A stretch of DNA of 64,000 nt from contig NC_052397.1 in assembly GCF_009389715.1 (NCBI RefSeq), positions 15,510,129 through 15,574,128 on the forward strand. The letters are read 5' to 3'. The position numbers and the translations under genes were made by a program. This DNA comes from Phoenix dactylifera (Eukaryota > Streptophyta > Magnoliopsida > Arecales > Arecaceae). This document shows positions 35,401 through 46,738 of this stretch, one piece after another. Below the pieces are notes generated by a model. It was not told where the DNA came from. It saw only the letters and a program-made list of their open reading frames with translations, and made no database searches. Every line of letters begins with the position of its first letter. Position 1 is the first letter of the stretch.

Positions 35401-38400
35401 TCTTTTTTCATATTTTGCACTTTCATCCCTTCTAGTCAAGGGTGAATTGATTGTTTTATTTTGTCTGCATAGAGATGGGGACACGTCTCATGTCTATGCC
35501 TATATATAGGGGCACTTTGTATGGAATAAGATATATGGTGATAAATTTGACAAGTTGAATGAAAATTCAGCATTTGGCAGTGGAGTTGGAGTTCTCCTTT
35601 TTCATCTTATGCTCCTATCCTCTTGGTGGATTCCTTGTGGGAAAAGAGCATTTACCTGATTCCACTTGTGCTATCTCCTTACCTCCGACTCGGCATTTGA
35701 TCCCCTAATTCTGGTGTCAAGGGATATAAGGTACAAAAAAAGTGAAGGTCACAAAAAAAAACGAGTGAATTTTCCCAGTGATTAGTTCTTGTGTGAGCAC
35801 TTATTAATTTCTAGCTGGTAGGTGGCTTCATTTTTGTAATACCCCTGAAAAAAAAAACAAAAAAAAACAAAAAAAAAAAAAGGAAAGGGGGACGGGCCGG
35901 CCCGAAAAGACCGGGCCCATCCCCTTATTACGATCGTGCCTTAGGCACGATCGTGGTGGATGAAGGGAGGGTGCAAAGGGGGAGGCGGCGGCGGCGTTGT
36001 TGGAGAGGCGACTCGCCGGAGGAGACCGAGCGCCGGAGAGGTCCGAGATCCGGCCCGCCGCGGGGGGGGGGGGGGGGGGGGGGAAGCCTTCCTCTTTCCT
36101 TCGGTGAAGACCCTCCGCAAGTTGCTCACAATTTCTCCGCCGATTCCTCGCCGGAAAGGTCGCCGGAGCACGCCGTCGGACCGAGGTAAGTGGGGCTCCC
36201 TTCCTTATGCTTCATGTTCTGGATTTTGGGGGCGTTGGAGGGGTTTTTGGCCGGTGAAGCCGTCGGAGAGGGATCCGAAACAGAGTACCCCTGTTTCGGC
36301 CCCTCTCTTTCGGATTTCGCCGCCGCCGGCCGCCGGGTTGGCCGGATCTATGGTCTTGGGGGTTGAATCGGGACTGTGGGTTGGTTGAGAGGGATTTCTA
36401 GGGTTTTAGAGGGGATGGGAAGAGGTGGACCGAGATCTCCTTCCTCGTGATCCCATCTCCTTTCCTTCCCCTCGTTGGTTGGCCGCCGGCCGACCACCGT
36501 CGCCGGTGGTGCCGCAGTTGATGGCCGTCACTGGCCGGCCGTTGTCGCCGAGGATGGGCACCTTGGTGGCTGTGCCACCCTGATCCAAGAAGAGAGGGAG
36601 ATGGATCGGTTCCCCCTATTTTGAGAAGGAGGAAGAGTTTTCTCTCTCCTCTCTTCTCTCTCCTAGGTTCTCTCTCTTGTTTATTAGTTCCTCTCTCTAC
36701 TTGGATTATTTCTCTCTCCAGTTTCTCTCTCTAGATTGGAGTTTTCTCTCTCTAGTTTGATACGAGGAGACCATGGTTTGTAAGGATTGCTGGATAGTCG
36801 TAGGTCAATGGAGGGTTTTGGATTGTCAGATACTCTGGATAATTTTTAATATTGTCTTGATTCTGTAGGGGGACAATCTATTGGACGAGAGGACGCTGAG
36901 CGGAGTCCTGCGCATTCCGGTTCATAGATCGCCGTGAGGACGGTGATTAGTTTGTCTGAGTTTTCAACAAAGTGTAAGAATCCTTGTACGCCAATCCTAC
37001 ATGATATAAATATTTTGCACTATATATATATGTTTGATATGCTATGATCCAGGCAAAACAAAATGATTTTTATATTTAAATTGTATTTTGATCGTCTTTG
37101 CTTGTGATTGGTATAATGATAGATGCATGCATGCGCATAACTTACACCTACATAATTGGACTGATGGATGTGGTGCTCTAAACTAACTATGTGATATTGG
37201 TTGCCCCGTCACGGGCTGGAAACGTGACCGTGGTTAGTTTAAAGCCGGAAATAAATATAAAGGAATTGATGTGTGGATGTAAACTGGATTGTATGAAAAG
37301 GGACTTTGGGTTTATCTTGTTATTATGGCAGGCCCCGTCACAGGCTGAAAATGTGGTATTTTGGTAGGCCCCCTCACAGGCTAGAAATGTGGAACTATAA
37401 TGTGCAGGCCCCGCCACAGGCTGAAAATGTGATATTTTGGTAGGCTCCCTCACAGGCTAGAAATGTGGAACTATAATGTGCAGGCCCCGCTACAGGCTGA
37501 AAATGTGATATTTTGGTAGGCCCCCTCACAGGCTAGAAATGTGGAACCATAATGTGCAGGCCCCGCCACAGGCTGAAAATGTGATACTTTGGCAGGCCCC
37601 ATCACAGGCTAGAAATGTGGAACTATAATGTGCAGGCCCCGCCACAGGCTTAAAATGTGATAATTTGGTTGCCCCACCACAGGCTGAGAAATGTGACTGA
37701 GATTTGACCCAAAGTCGGAAAGATAATTAAACCGGATCAAGTTAATATAGAATGAAAAGAAAAGGCATTGAAAACTTTAATGAAGATTTACGAGCTATCG
37801 TATGCTATATCATTCTTACGTGGCTGGACTTTCATTGATGTTTGACGTACATACTTATATTGATTATTTGAGCCTTTTGATAACCGGTTTATGATTTCAT
37901 GAAATGTGCATCGATTTGTCGTGGCTTTCAAATTCATATTATTATTGTGTTGGTATGGATGTGTAGGGATTCTTACTGGGCTGTAAAGCTCACCCCCTTT
38001 TTCTTCTTTTTCTTTATCAGAGTTGCAGGATGCTTAGATTTAGATGCGATGGGCGCAGCGTGCGAGTACCAGAGTCATTAGTTAGTTTATTTGTTTATCC
38101 TTCTTTGATGTCGATGAACATTTGAAGATATTGTAATTGAACTAATTTGTTTATTTGGATATGTCGGACTTGTCTATTTGAATTATTAAATTAATCGTGG
38201 ATTTATTGGAATTTTGTTAAACATAGGCCTTGCATGATCTTTAGGGCACTGCTCTAGGGCTCATGCGGCCGGTCGCGTACCGAACCCGGGTGCTGGGTTC
38301 GGGGCGTGACAGAGTGGTATCAGAGCTTAAGGTTAAGGTATCCTAGGATTTAGGTTCAGGTGAGTGTGAGTGGGGAATTATGATCGGAAAACTATCAGAG

Positions 38401-41400
38401 CCTTAGTTTATAATCACCTGAGATTGTAACAGGAATGATAATGTAATTTAAGGTTTAAGACCACTAGGGATTGTGGCCTTAGTGGCATTAGAGTTTAAGG
38501 TTTAAGATCATTGGGGATAGTGATAAATTGGAATCTGAGCATATGTTTAAGATCACTAGGGACTGTGACTGAAATATATTATAGCTTAAGGTTATGATCA
38601 CTTGGAACATGACAATTAAATTCAGTGCTTAAGGTGTAAGATCACTGGGCATTGTGATAAAATATATGCATCGGGTTTTGGTTTTCGATGAGTGTGGAAG
38701 GAAAGTATAAATTATCTTTGATCATGATAAGAGAGGTTTGACCTAAGATAAGTGTAGGAAGGTCCACAATGGCATATCAGTTATACCATATTCGGATATT
38801 ATTTAAATGACCTGAAAGTTCAAACTTGATATGGGTTTTGATGTGATTGTACTTTTGGTTTTGCTGCTAATTATTAGAGTAGGGTTTGTACGTAGATCTT
38901 CCATAGTATTGGAGTGAGCTAAGAAGATTTCATAATATTGAAAGGAATGTTCTTCGAAGTTGAATATGTATGTGGATTATATCTGGTATTGGCATGTTGG
39001 CTATTGCAAATAGGTCTATTTCCTATTAATGTATTTGATTATTTTGAGGCCATAGAGTATGCATATTGACGGGGGAATTCTAATTATTTGAATTCTCCTA
39101 TTTGGATTGGGCTACTGGATTTTACTTATAATTGTAGAAGATTATTTGATGTGTTAAATTTAAAACTCAAGCCTAGGTTTAAGATTTGAGCAGGATCTTT
39201 TGTCATTGTTGATGAAGCCACTAATAAATGTCATATTGAGTAGAGACTTCGGTCATGAGATGCTTACATAAATTATCATATGTAGCATTTTTGATGGATG
39301 TTAAGAATCTTGGTGAAGAAAGATCTGGAGATCGATAGAGTTAATTTCTAATCATAGTGTATTGGCTCAATGACTTCTAACCCATTGAATTTGAAGTAAA
39401 TCTTTTTGGAAAGAAGATCAACGTAGATTGTCTAATCGAATTGCTGAGGAAATCCAAGGTTAACTTATTTTAAATTAAACCTAGATATTTTGAATTCTAA
39501 AACGGTTGTGAAGATCATGTCGTGACCTTAAACTTGATTAATGGCTTGAGTGTTAGTAATGGTTAGTATACTCTACATAAATTGAGGATAGAGAGATCTG
39601 GAGGTTCTGCTCAATTAAAGTTCTAAAATTTGGATTTTTCTTACTCCTAATGCAAAGTGATATTTCGGTCATAAATTATTTAGAGGCTTTAGAGTATTTA
39701 ATGGATTAAATCAGAGTGCGCAGCGGAAGTGTGGTGGTTTGAGTTATTTTGAAACTGGTTAAGGACATTAATATTTGATCTAAAAGGTATTATGATGGAA
39801 CACTTGAGTTAGTTTCTAGTAGAGGAGAATGTTGTTGATTCTATGGATGATCTAGAGGTAGCTATGTAATTTTCACCGGTGGGTTCTTCTATTGTCGATA
39901 ACTTTTGGGAGAATCTTGGGCATCTTAAAATTAGCGTTAATGGTTGATGAGTCCTTGGTTGGTCTTAGACTTGGAATGTTTTAACATGGATCCCCTATTT
40001 ATTAGGATGATGTGGGCGAGAGAAAATTATTAGGCCCAGAGATAGTGCAATAGACCATAGATAATGTGTAAGTGATCAGAGAACGACTTCGTACAGCTCA
40101 GAGTTGTTAAAAGAGTTATGCTAATAATAGAAGGAGATCAAAATAACCTACTATGTGTGGTAAATAGAAAGGATTAAGTTTTGAGATGCTGTAATTTTTG
40201 TATGTCAAAATCTTGTGAGTAGGTACTCCGAGAGGGAGACTATTTGAAATCTCGGGGATGATATAACGGATGCATATTTTTTTAAAAGTTTGAGGCTTCA
40301 AGTAAGTTAATTTCGAGGACGAAATTTTTTTTAGGAGGAGAGAATGTAATACCCCTGAAAAAAAAAACAAAAAAAAAACAAAAAAAAAAAAGGAAAGGGG
40401 GACGGGCCGGCCCGAAAAGACCGGGCCCATCCCCTTATTACGATCGTGCCTTAGGCACGATCGTGGTGGATGAAGGGAGGGTGCAAAGGGGGAGGAGGCG
40501 GCGGCGTTGTTGGAGAGGCGACTCGCCGGAGGAGACCGAGCGCCGGAGAGGTCCGAGATCCGGCCGGCCGCGGGGGGGGGGGGGGGGGGGGGAAGCCTTC
40601 CTCTTTCCTTCGGTGAAGACCCTCCGCAAATTGCTCACAATTTCTCCGCTGATTCCTCGCCGGAAAGGTCGCCGGAGCACGCCGTCGGACCGAGGTAAGT
40701 GGGGCTCCCTTCCTTATGCTTCATGTTCTGGATTTTGGGGGCGTTGGAGGGGTTTTTGGCCGGTGAAGCCGTCGGAGAGGGATCCGAAACAGGGTACCCC
40801 TGTTTCGGCCCCTCTCTTTCGGATTTCGCCGCCGCCGGCCGCCGGGTTGGCCGGATCTATGGTCTTGGGGGTTGAATCGGGACTGTGGGTTGGTTGAGAG
40901 GGATTTCTAGGGTTTTAGAGGGGATGGGAAGAGGTGGACCGAGATCTCCTTCCTCGTGATCCCATCTCCTTTCCTTCCCCTCGTTGGTTGGCCGCCGGCC
41001 GACCACCGTCGCCGGTGGTGCCGCAGTTGATGGCCGTCACTGGCCGGCCGGCGTCGCCGAGGATGGGCACCTTGGTGGCTGTGCCACCCTGATCCAAGAA
41101 GAGAGGGAGATGGATCGGTTCCCCCTATTTTGAGAAGGAGGAAGAGTTTTCTCTCTCCTCTCTTCTCTCTCCTAGGTTCTCTCTCTTGTTTATTAGTTCC
41201 TCTCTCTACTTGGATTATTTCTCTCTCCAGTTTCTCTCTCTAGATTGGAGTTTTCTCTCTCTAGTTTGATACGAGGAGACCATGGTTTGTAAGGATTGCT
41301 GGATAGTCGTAGGTCAATGGAGGGTTTTGGATTGTCAGATACTCTGGATAATTTTTAATATTGTCTTGATTCTGTAGGGGGACAATCTATTGGACGAGAG

Positions 41401-44400
41401 GACGCTGAGCGGAGTCCTGCGCATTCCGGTTCATAGATCGCCGTGAGGACGGTGATTAGTTTGTCTGAGTTTTCAACAAAGTGTAAGAATCCTTGTACGC
41501 CAATCCTACATGATATAAATATTTTGCACTATATATATATGTTTGATATGCTATGATCCAGGCAAAACAAAATGATTTTTATATTTAAATTGTATTTTGA
41601 TCGTCTTTGCTTGTGATTGGTATAATGATAGATGCATGCATGCGCATAACTTACACCTACATAATTGGACTGATGGATGTGGTGCTCTAAACTAACTATG
41701 TGATATTGGTTGCCCCGTCACGGGCTGGAAACGTGACCGTGGTTAGTTTAAAGCCGGAAATAAATATAAAGGAATTGATGTGTGGATGTAAACTGGATTG
41801 TATGAAAAGGGACTTTGGGTTTATCTTGTTATTATGGCAGGCCCCGTCACAGGCTGAAAATGTGGTATTTTGGTAGGCCCCCTCACAGGCTAGAAATGTG
41901 GAACTATAATGTGCAGGCCCCGCCACAGGCTGAAAATGTGATATTTTGGTAGGCTCCCTCACAGGCTAGAAATGTGGAACTATAATGTGCAGGCCCCGCC
42001 ACAGGCTGAAAATGTGATATTTTGGTAGGCCCCCTCACAGGCTAGAAATGTGGAACCATAATGTGCAGGCCCCGCCACAGGCTGAAAATGTGATACTTTG
42101 GCAGGCCCCATCACAGGCTAGAAATGTGGAACTATAATGTGCAGGCCCCGCCACAGGCTGAAAATGTGATAATTTGGTTGCCCCACCACAGGCTGAGAAA
42201 TGTGACTGAGATTTGACCCAAAGTCGGAAAGATAATTAAACCGGATCAAGTTAATATAGAATGAAAAGAAAAGGCATTGAAAACTTTAATGAAGATTTAC
42301 GAGCTATCGTATGCTATATCATTCTTACGTGGCTGGACTTTCATTGATGTTTGACGTACATACTTATATTGATTATTTGAGCCTTTTGATAACCGGTTTA
42401 TGATTTCATGAAATGTGCATCGATTTGTCGTGGCTTTCAAATTCATATTATTATTGTGTTGGTATGGATGTGTAGGGATTCTTACTGGACTGTAAAGCTC
42501 ACCCCCTTTTTCTTCTTTTTCTTTATCAGAGTTGCAGGATGCTTAGATTTAGATGCGATGGGCGCAGCGTGCGAGTACCAGAGTCATTAGTTAGTTTATT
42601 TGTTTATCCTTCTTTGATGTCGATGAACATTTGAAGATATTGTAATTGAACTAATTTGTTTATTTGGATATGTCGGACTTGTCTATTTGAATTATTAAAT
42701 TAATCGTGGATTTATTGGAATTTTGTTAAACATAGGCCTTGCATGATCTTTAGGGCACTGCTCTAGGGCTCATGCGGCCGGTCGCGTACCGAACCCGGGT
42801 GCTGGGTTCGGGGCGTGACAATTTTGATCCAAATTGTTTATAAATATCATGGATTGATAAGGATGAAGAAGGTTCAACCATTATCATCAAGTGTTGAAGA
42901 CTGTATAAGAGCAGGGGCAGAGTGGTAGTTTGGAATTATAGGATGATACTTTCTCCAAGCTTTCAATGTAAACTTCTTTTTCTCCTATAAGTTTTTAATC
43001 TCTTAAACTTCAAGGTTAAGCCTCCTCCTTCCTAGCCATCCATGATGACACTTGAGCCTCTTCCATCCCAAACCATAGAAAATTTGAACTGATACTGATT
43101 TAATATAGGTTGTAAAACTGATCACATTGTTATCTACCAATTTTTCATCTACCTAAAAGAAAATTGCCTATTGAGTGTTGATTTGTCACTTGTCTTAACT
43201 AGTTTTACAGGGAATTTTGCACTCAATCTCATTTACGAGCCTTCTAACCCTGCACCTTTGCCTTTATCTCGTTCTCTTCTTATACCTCAGTTCTAGCACT
43301 CTCTGTTGAAAGAATTATATTCAGTTGTTTATCCTTTATTGAGTTACCTATTGTTTCTACTTCTCAGAAATTAATCAAGAAGCCACAAGGATTACCTGTT
43401 TCCTTTTCCTAGTATTCAAATAAACTTATTATTTCACTATCTCAATTTCAGTTGATTCATCTATAGAATCCTCACATTTAATTTTTTTTTGGAAAAAATC
43501 ACATAGCCCAAACAAAAATCATCCACCAGTCCTCCATGGAAGACAAGCAAAATGATCAAGAATTGGAAACCAATTGTGGAAGAACAAAACAGAATATCAT
43601 TATAATATGTTTCTTGGATACGTAGACTAGCTAGAGGTATTCAGAAAATCCACTCATTAGGTGGAAGAAATAGGAAATAAACTGATTTCGCTCCAAATCT
43701 CAATCCTAGTGCCTCATCTAACAAAGGTAAAATAGTATGTTTCTTTAGGTTCCCCCCTGAGATAAATCTACAAAGCACTCATATATGTGTTAGTTTCATC
43801 CATCTTATTTCTCAGTGAAATTCTATACAGATCAAGTTGCGACCTGCAAACCATGACATTTGCCAATTATCTGTGACTAATCCAATGCTTTGGGAGATAT
43901 TTATTTGGCCTACACATAATTACATCCAGAAAGCAAGATAAAATCAAAGTCATCATATAGATGTATATTGTATACATTCACCAAATTTGCCACAGAAAAC
44001 TGTGAAAATCTCCTCCACGTCAATGCTTTTCACAGCTGCAATTTCCACTTGGTCAATTTCTATAGGATTTGCCCAGTTACCAACAAAAAAGAAAAGCAGA
44101 GGTAAGATTTATTGAAATTTTGCCTTCTGATGGATCTAAATTAGTTCAGATGTACAACCTTCCCTTTGAAAAATAATTTATAGAGAGAAAGAGAAGGCAT
44201 AATTTGTTTTTTTTGCTTCTTCATTGCTTATTTTCTTCCTATAACAGTTTGTTTTACCTACCTTAATTTCTCAAATTAATTCATTTTATTCCCTCCTCCA
44301 TAAAAAATATAAGTTCCTTTCACTCTATTAGGCTCATGTTCGAATAATTATTCTAAACTTCCCCTTACACTAATCTTTCTTTACTTTTTTTCCCTGACTT

Positions 44401-45416
44401 GTCTCAGTACACCCCAAAATAGAGTGCTCTTAACTACCAAAAAATAATAGAACATATTTTCACTCCATCTACCAGCATCATGAAGAACAATTTGCAATGC
44501 ATATGACAGCTAGATTGGAGCTCCATATTCAGCAAAGATATATTATCAATCAGAGTGTCTTTAATTGTTAAAAATAGAAAAAGAAGTGCAGCTTTGTTTG
44601 TTTGAAAAACTAAAAAATGACAAAAATAAATATTTCACAAGTGGTTTACATCCAATCTGTACTGAAGGAGTGAATTTTCTTTAGAGTTTCAAGTGATTCT
44701 ACTTATTTCACATACTGAAATAAACAGTTGGCTGATTGTCAATTTCCCATGTAAGCTAACTAATCATATCTTAAGAAAAAGTCAAATAACTTCGCACTGT
44801 TCGCAACAATACCAAGAATCAGATATACTCCCACCCTAAACAGCCTTGCAAATTTATAGCCATATTTCACATGTATTAAATATGACTAATGCCGAAGCAT
44901 ATATGATCCATCAACAAGTTCAGCTAGAAGCAGAGTAGCCAAATAATCCAGAATAGCAGACAAACAACCAACCATGTATCAAAAGGATGCAACAACTAGG
45001 AGACAATAATACTGAAAGAAACTAAGCTAAGCATAAATAATAACGAATCAAATCCTAAAATTTATTTCAATACCTAGTTTTAGTCATCTAACAATTGTTG
45101 ATATTTATCAAGAGAAGGCCTTTTCTATGCTTTAAGTACCAAACTACGAACTAGGGTTTCTAAATTTATAAAAACAAAAGCCCTAGAAGGGCAAGCAGCC
45201 TGATTTAGACTATTCAATTCAAGCCTATAAATTTTCTTCATATTTTTCCTTCGCTTTCAACTCCAGTGAGGACTTAGGGTTCAAAGTTAAGCAAAAAAGA
45301 AACTAATCGACCCACAAAAACTAGCAAAGGAGGGAACATTCCTAGGGTTTTGGTTCAAGAGGCATTAATCCAAAACACCACAGATTAATTCAGAGGAGAA
45401 ATCGGAGTACCTGCAT
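32435..45416 (-). CDS. SF3B5: Splicing factor 3B subunit 5 (SF3b10)
   Basis: Four coding exons on the minus strand join to 264 nt (87 residues): 45416-45411 (ATGCAG only), 34515-34430, 34329-34206, 32482-32435. All introns are GT-AG and the phases fit. The protein has ASDRFNINSQLEHLQAKYVG, RFEWAVNIQRDSYASYIGHY, LLAYFAIAENESIGRERYN and KMLLPCGLPPEREED. This is the near-invariant plant form of SF3b10, a small subunit of the SF3b complex in the U2 snRNP that helps recognise the branch point. The length is normal (human 86). The start is placed by the spliced two-codon exon, which gives MQASDRF as in other plant homologues. Intron 1 is 10,895 bp and contains a recent LTR element (35835-42820). 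Introns 2 and 3 are 100 and 1723 bp. The gene appears intact. Confidence 0.93.
35190..35730 (+). mobile_element. Probable LTR remnant with primer-binding-site-like sequence
   Basis: A TATA-like CCTATATATAGGGGCACTTT at about 35500 is followed by leader-like sequence. At about 35717 comes TTCTGGTGTCAAGGGATA, reminiscent of the TGGTATCA primer-binding sites of copia elements. It lies within SF3B5 intron 1 and no second LTR was found. Confidence 0.35.
35830..35834. repeat. Target-site duplication, left (ATTTT)
   Basis: ATTTT directly before the left LTR is matched exactly by 42821-42825. Confidence 0.85.
35930..35953. repeat. Perfect inverted repeat in the LTR
   Basis: ACGATCGTGCC and GGCACGATCGT flank TTA, giving an 11-bp perfect stem. 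The same hairpin sits at 40440-40462 in the other LTR. The position near the LTR start and the perfection suggest constraint or recent origin. Confidence 0.85.
36062..36083. repeat. Poly-G tract in the LTR (G-quadruplex-prone)
   Basis: 22 consecutive G; the other LTR has 21 at 40572-40592. It lies in a GC-rich block (35880-36200). Confidence 0.9.
37195..37700. repeat. ~76-bp tandem array in the 5' LTR
   Basis: About eleven half-units share CACAGGCT(G/A)(A/G)AAATGTG after a GGCCCC block. They alternate between a GCAGGCCCCGCCACAGGCTG form and a GTAGGCCCCCTCACAGGCTA form, so a pair repeats every ~76 bp. The copy in the 3' LTR is at 41705-42208. Confidence 0.9.
38312..38330 (+). other. Primer-binding site of the LARD-like element
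   Basis: GAGTGGTATCAGAGC immediately follows the LTR end ...GTGACA. TGGTATCAGAGC is complementary to the 3' end of plant initiator methionine tRNA. Confidence 0.85.
38331..40332 (+). other. Non-coding interior of the LARD-like element
   Basis: No credible gag or pol reading frame. From about 38330 to 38680 a degenerate ~65-bp repeat recurs (TTAAGGTTTAAGATCACTAG then GG(A/G)(T/C)TGTG). The remainder is unrecognised AT-rich sequence ending in TTCGAGGACGAAATT near 40325. Confidence 0.75.
40333..40344 (+). other. Polypurine tract of the LARD-like element
   Basis: AGGAGGAGAGAA directly before the 3' LTR start TGTAATACC. Confidence 0.8.
40345..42820 (+). repeat. 3' LTR of the LARD-like element
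   Basis: 2476 bp, nearly identical to 35835-38311. Differences I could see include one G fewer in the poly-G run and single-base changes near 40566, 40629, 41051, 41999 and 42489. Confidence 0.93.
42821..42825. repeat. Target-site duplication, right (ATTTT)
   Basis: An exact copy of 35830-35834. Confidence 0.85.
42826..45410 (-). other. Remainder of SF3B5 intron 1
   Basis: AT-rich intronic DNA without ORFs or repeats that I recognise. It ends at the GT donor (complement of 45409-45410) next to the two-codon exon. Confidence 0.6.
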
Positions 45417-46100
45417 GGTTCTCGCTGGAAATCCGCTCTCGAGCTTGGAAGGGGATCGCTCTCAGCCAGCTTGCCCGACGCGTTAGATTTTGGGGGCACG
45501 AGGCGGCGGGAGACCGCGTGTATAGACATTTCTATGCAGTCGCCAAGTTGGACCCGGCCCCCGGCCCAAGAAAGGCCCACCGCAGTTCCAAAAAGGTTAC
45601 CTGTGAAACAGTTCCAAATCCCACAGGCATTTCAGTTTTTCTGGCTGTTCTCCTCTCCCCCCTCCTTCTCGGCTTCTCGGAGCTCTCTCCTCTCCAGAGA
45701 AAGAAGGGGAGCCAGAGAGCTGAGAGAGAGGCTTTTCATTTCTGAGAGAGACTCTCCTCTCTCGGCAGGAGCCGCAGGACATCTCACTTCGGGGCCGGGG
45801 CGCGACTCGCGAGGGCGAACCTGCGAAGAACGCTTCTAGATCTGGCGCCGGCAGGCGGAAGTAGCTGTTCTTGGCCTCTTGGGCGAAGCCCTCGCCGGCG
45901 ACTTCTTCTCCTTCGGCGGCGGGAACGGCAGCATCGCCGGGATCTGGCATTCCACCCTCTTCGGCGTCTCCCACCAGTCTCTCTTTCTTCTCTCTCCCAG
46001 AGGACCCAGACAAGCCCTCTTTGGCTCCTTCTCTATTTTTCAGGCAAGCCCTCTGCCCTCTACGACTTGAGAATACAAGAAAAGATAGTCTTTTCAAGTT
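45417..46100. promoter_or_regulatory. GC-rich promoter/5' UTR region of SF3B5, possibly bidirectional
   Basis: The GC content rises sharply upstream of the minus-strand SF3B5 start, with CT/GA-rich tracts (45640-45770). This is the expected place for its 5' UTR and promoter. Open frames occur on both strands, for instance minus 45597-46097 and plus 45871-46131, but neither resembles a known protein. They are best explained by GC-rich composition. A divergent transcript starting here is possible. Confidence 0.5.
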
Positions 46101-46609
46101 GCCCCCTGACGTTCCAATGTTTTCACGTTGATCCTTTCTTCTTTAAAAATTTGCAATCCAGTTACCCATATTTTCTGACGCAATGTGAATCCTGTGATGC
46201 AACCATGGTGGGCATCAAAAGACAAGAACAGCCATAGCTCTCATCCGAAGAGGATTTAGGATGGTTATTTGAACTAAAATATCAGTCACAAAAATAGTAA
46301 TTTCTTGATTATCAATTTCTTCATCCAAAAAAAATATTTTTTACTAATGAAATATATTTTCTTTTTCTGTTCTTTTTCTAATATTTGAAGTTTGAATTCA
46401 GGATTGTTTTGCTTCTCAGGATTTCAGCTACTCATACGTGTTCTTGTTGCGACTTCGGCCTCTTCTCCAACTCTACTCGCCAGTTTCCGGCACCGCTTCA
46501 AATGTCTAATAGAAAATATGGACGTGGGTATGAAAAAAATGGTACAAAAGTTTAATGAATTTTAAGTACAAAAATTTGATTAGTAAATTTGCATCTTAAA
46601 AAGCTAGAC

Positions 46610-46738
46610 AAATTATTTTTAAATAAATTTTTAAAATATTTTGTACTTATTAAAAAATTTTTATCACTTTTTTAAAAAGAATAAGACCTCTCTTAGTGAG
46701 TTTACTTTAGGCCCCCAAATGCATTAAGCTGTCTCAGT
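46610..46738. mobile_element. Right end of a non-autonomous hAT-like repeat, copy 2
   Basis: It matches 5172-5288: TTTTAAATAAATTTTTAAAA, then TTAGTGAGTTTACTTTAGGC and CCCCCAAATGCATTAAGC. The terminal GCTGTCTCAGTG has diverged from GCCGCCCCTGTG. The left end is not identified. Confidence 0.5.

Larger units (their letters stand above)
35835..38311 (+). repeat. 5' LTR of the LARD-like element
   Basis: 2477 bp. It contains an A-rich start, a perfect hairpin (35930-35952), a 22-G run (36062-36083), CTCTCT-rich tracts (36640-36760) and an array of about 76-bp repeats (37195-37700). ORFs within are accidental. Confidence 0.93.
35835..42820 (+). mobile_element. Young non-autonomous LTR retrotransposon (LARD-like) in SF3B5 intron 1
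   Basis: Two LTRs of about 2.48 kb (35835-38311 and 40345-42820) flank a 2033-bp interior. Each LTR begins TGTAATACCCCTG and ends GGGGCGTGACA. Directly after the first LTR is GAGTGGTATCAGAGC, the initiator-Met tRNA site. Directly before the second is the purine tract AGGAGGAGAGAA. The flanks carry the 5-bp duplication ATTTT. By eye the LTRs differ at only about ten positions plus homopolymer length, implying very recent insertion. The interior has no substantial ORF and no gag or pol motif. The TTCGAGGACGAAATTTTTTTT motif before the PPT resembles the 3' end of Del/Tekay-type chromoviruses, the likely source of its enzymes (inference). Confidence 0.92.

Noticed and set aside
35941..36388. Gly/Arg-rich ORFs repeated at 35941-36388 and 40438-40897
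   Set aside because: They lie in the GC-rich parts of the two LTRs and run through the poly-G tract.
37195..37700. CRISPR-like array
   Set aside because: The units are contiguous tandem repeats without unique spacers, in a plant LTR.
35835..42820. Local tandem gene duplication or assembly error
   Set aside because: The ends, target duplication, tRNA primer site and purine tract explain the two copies as LTRs of one element.
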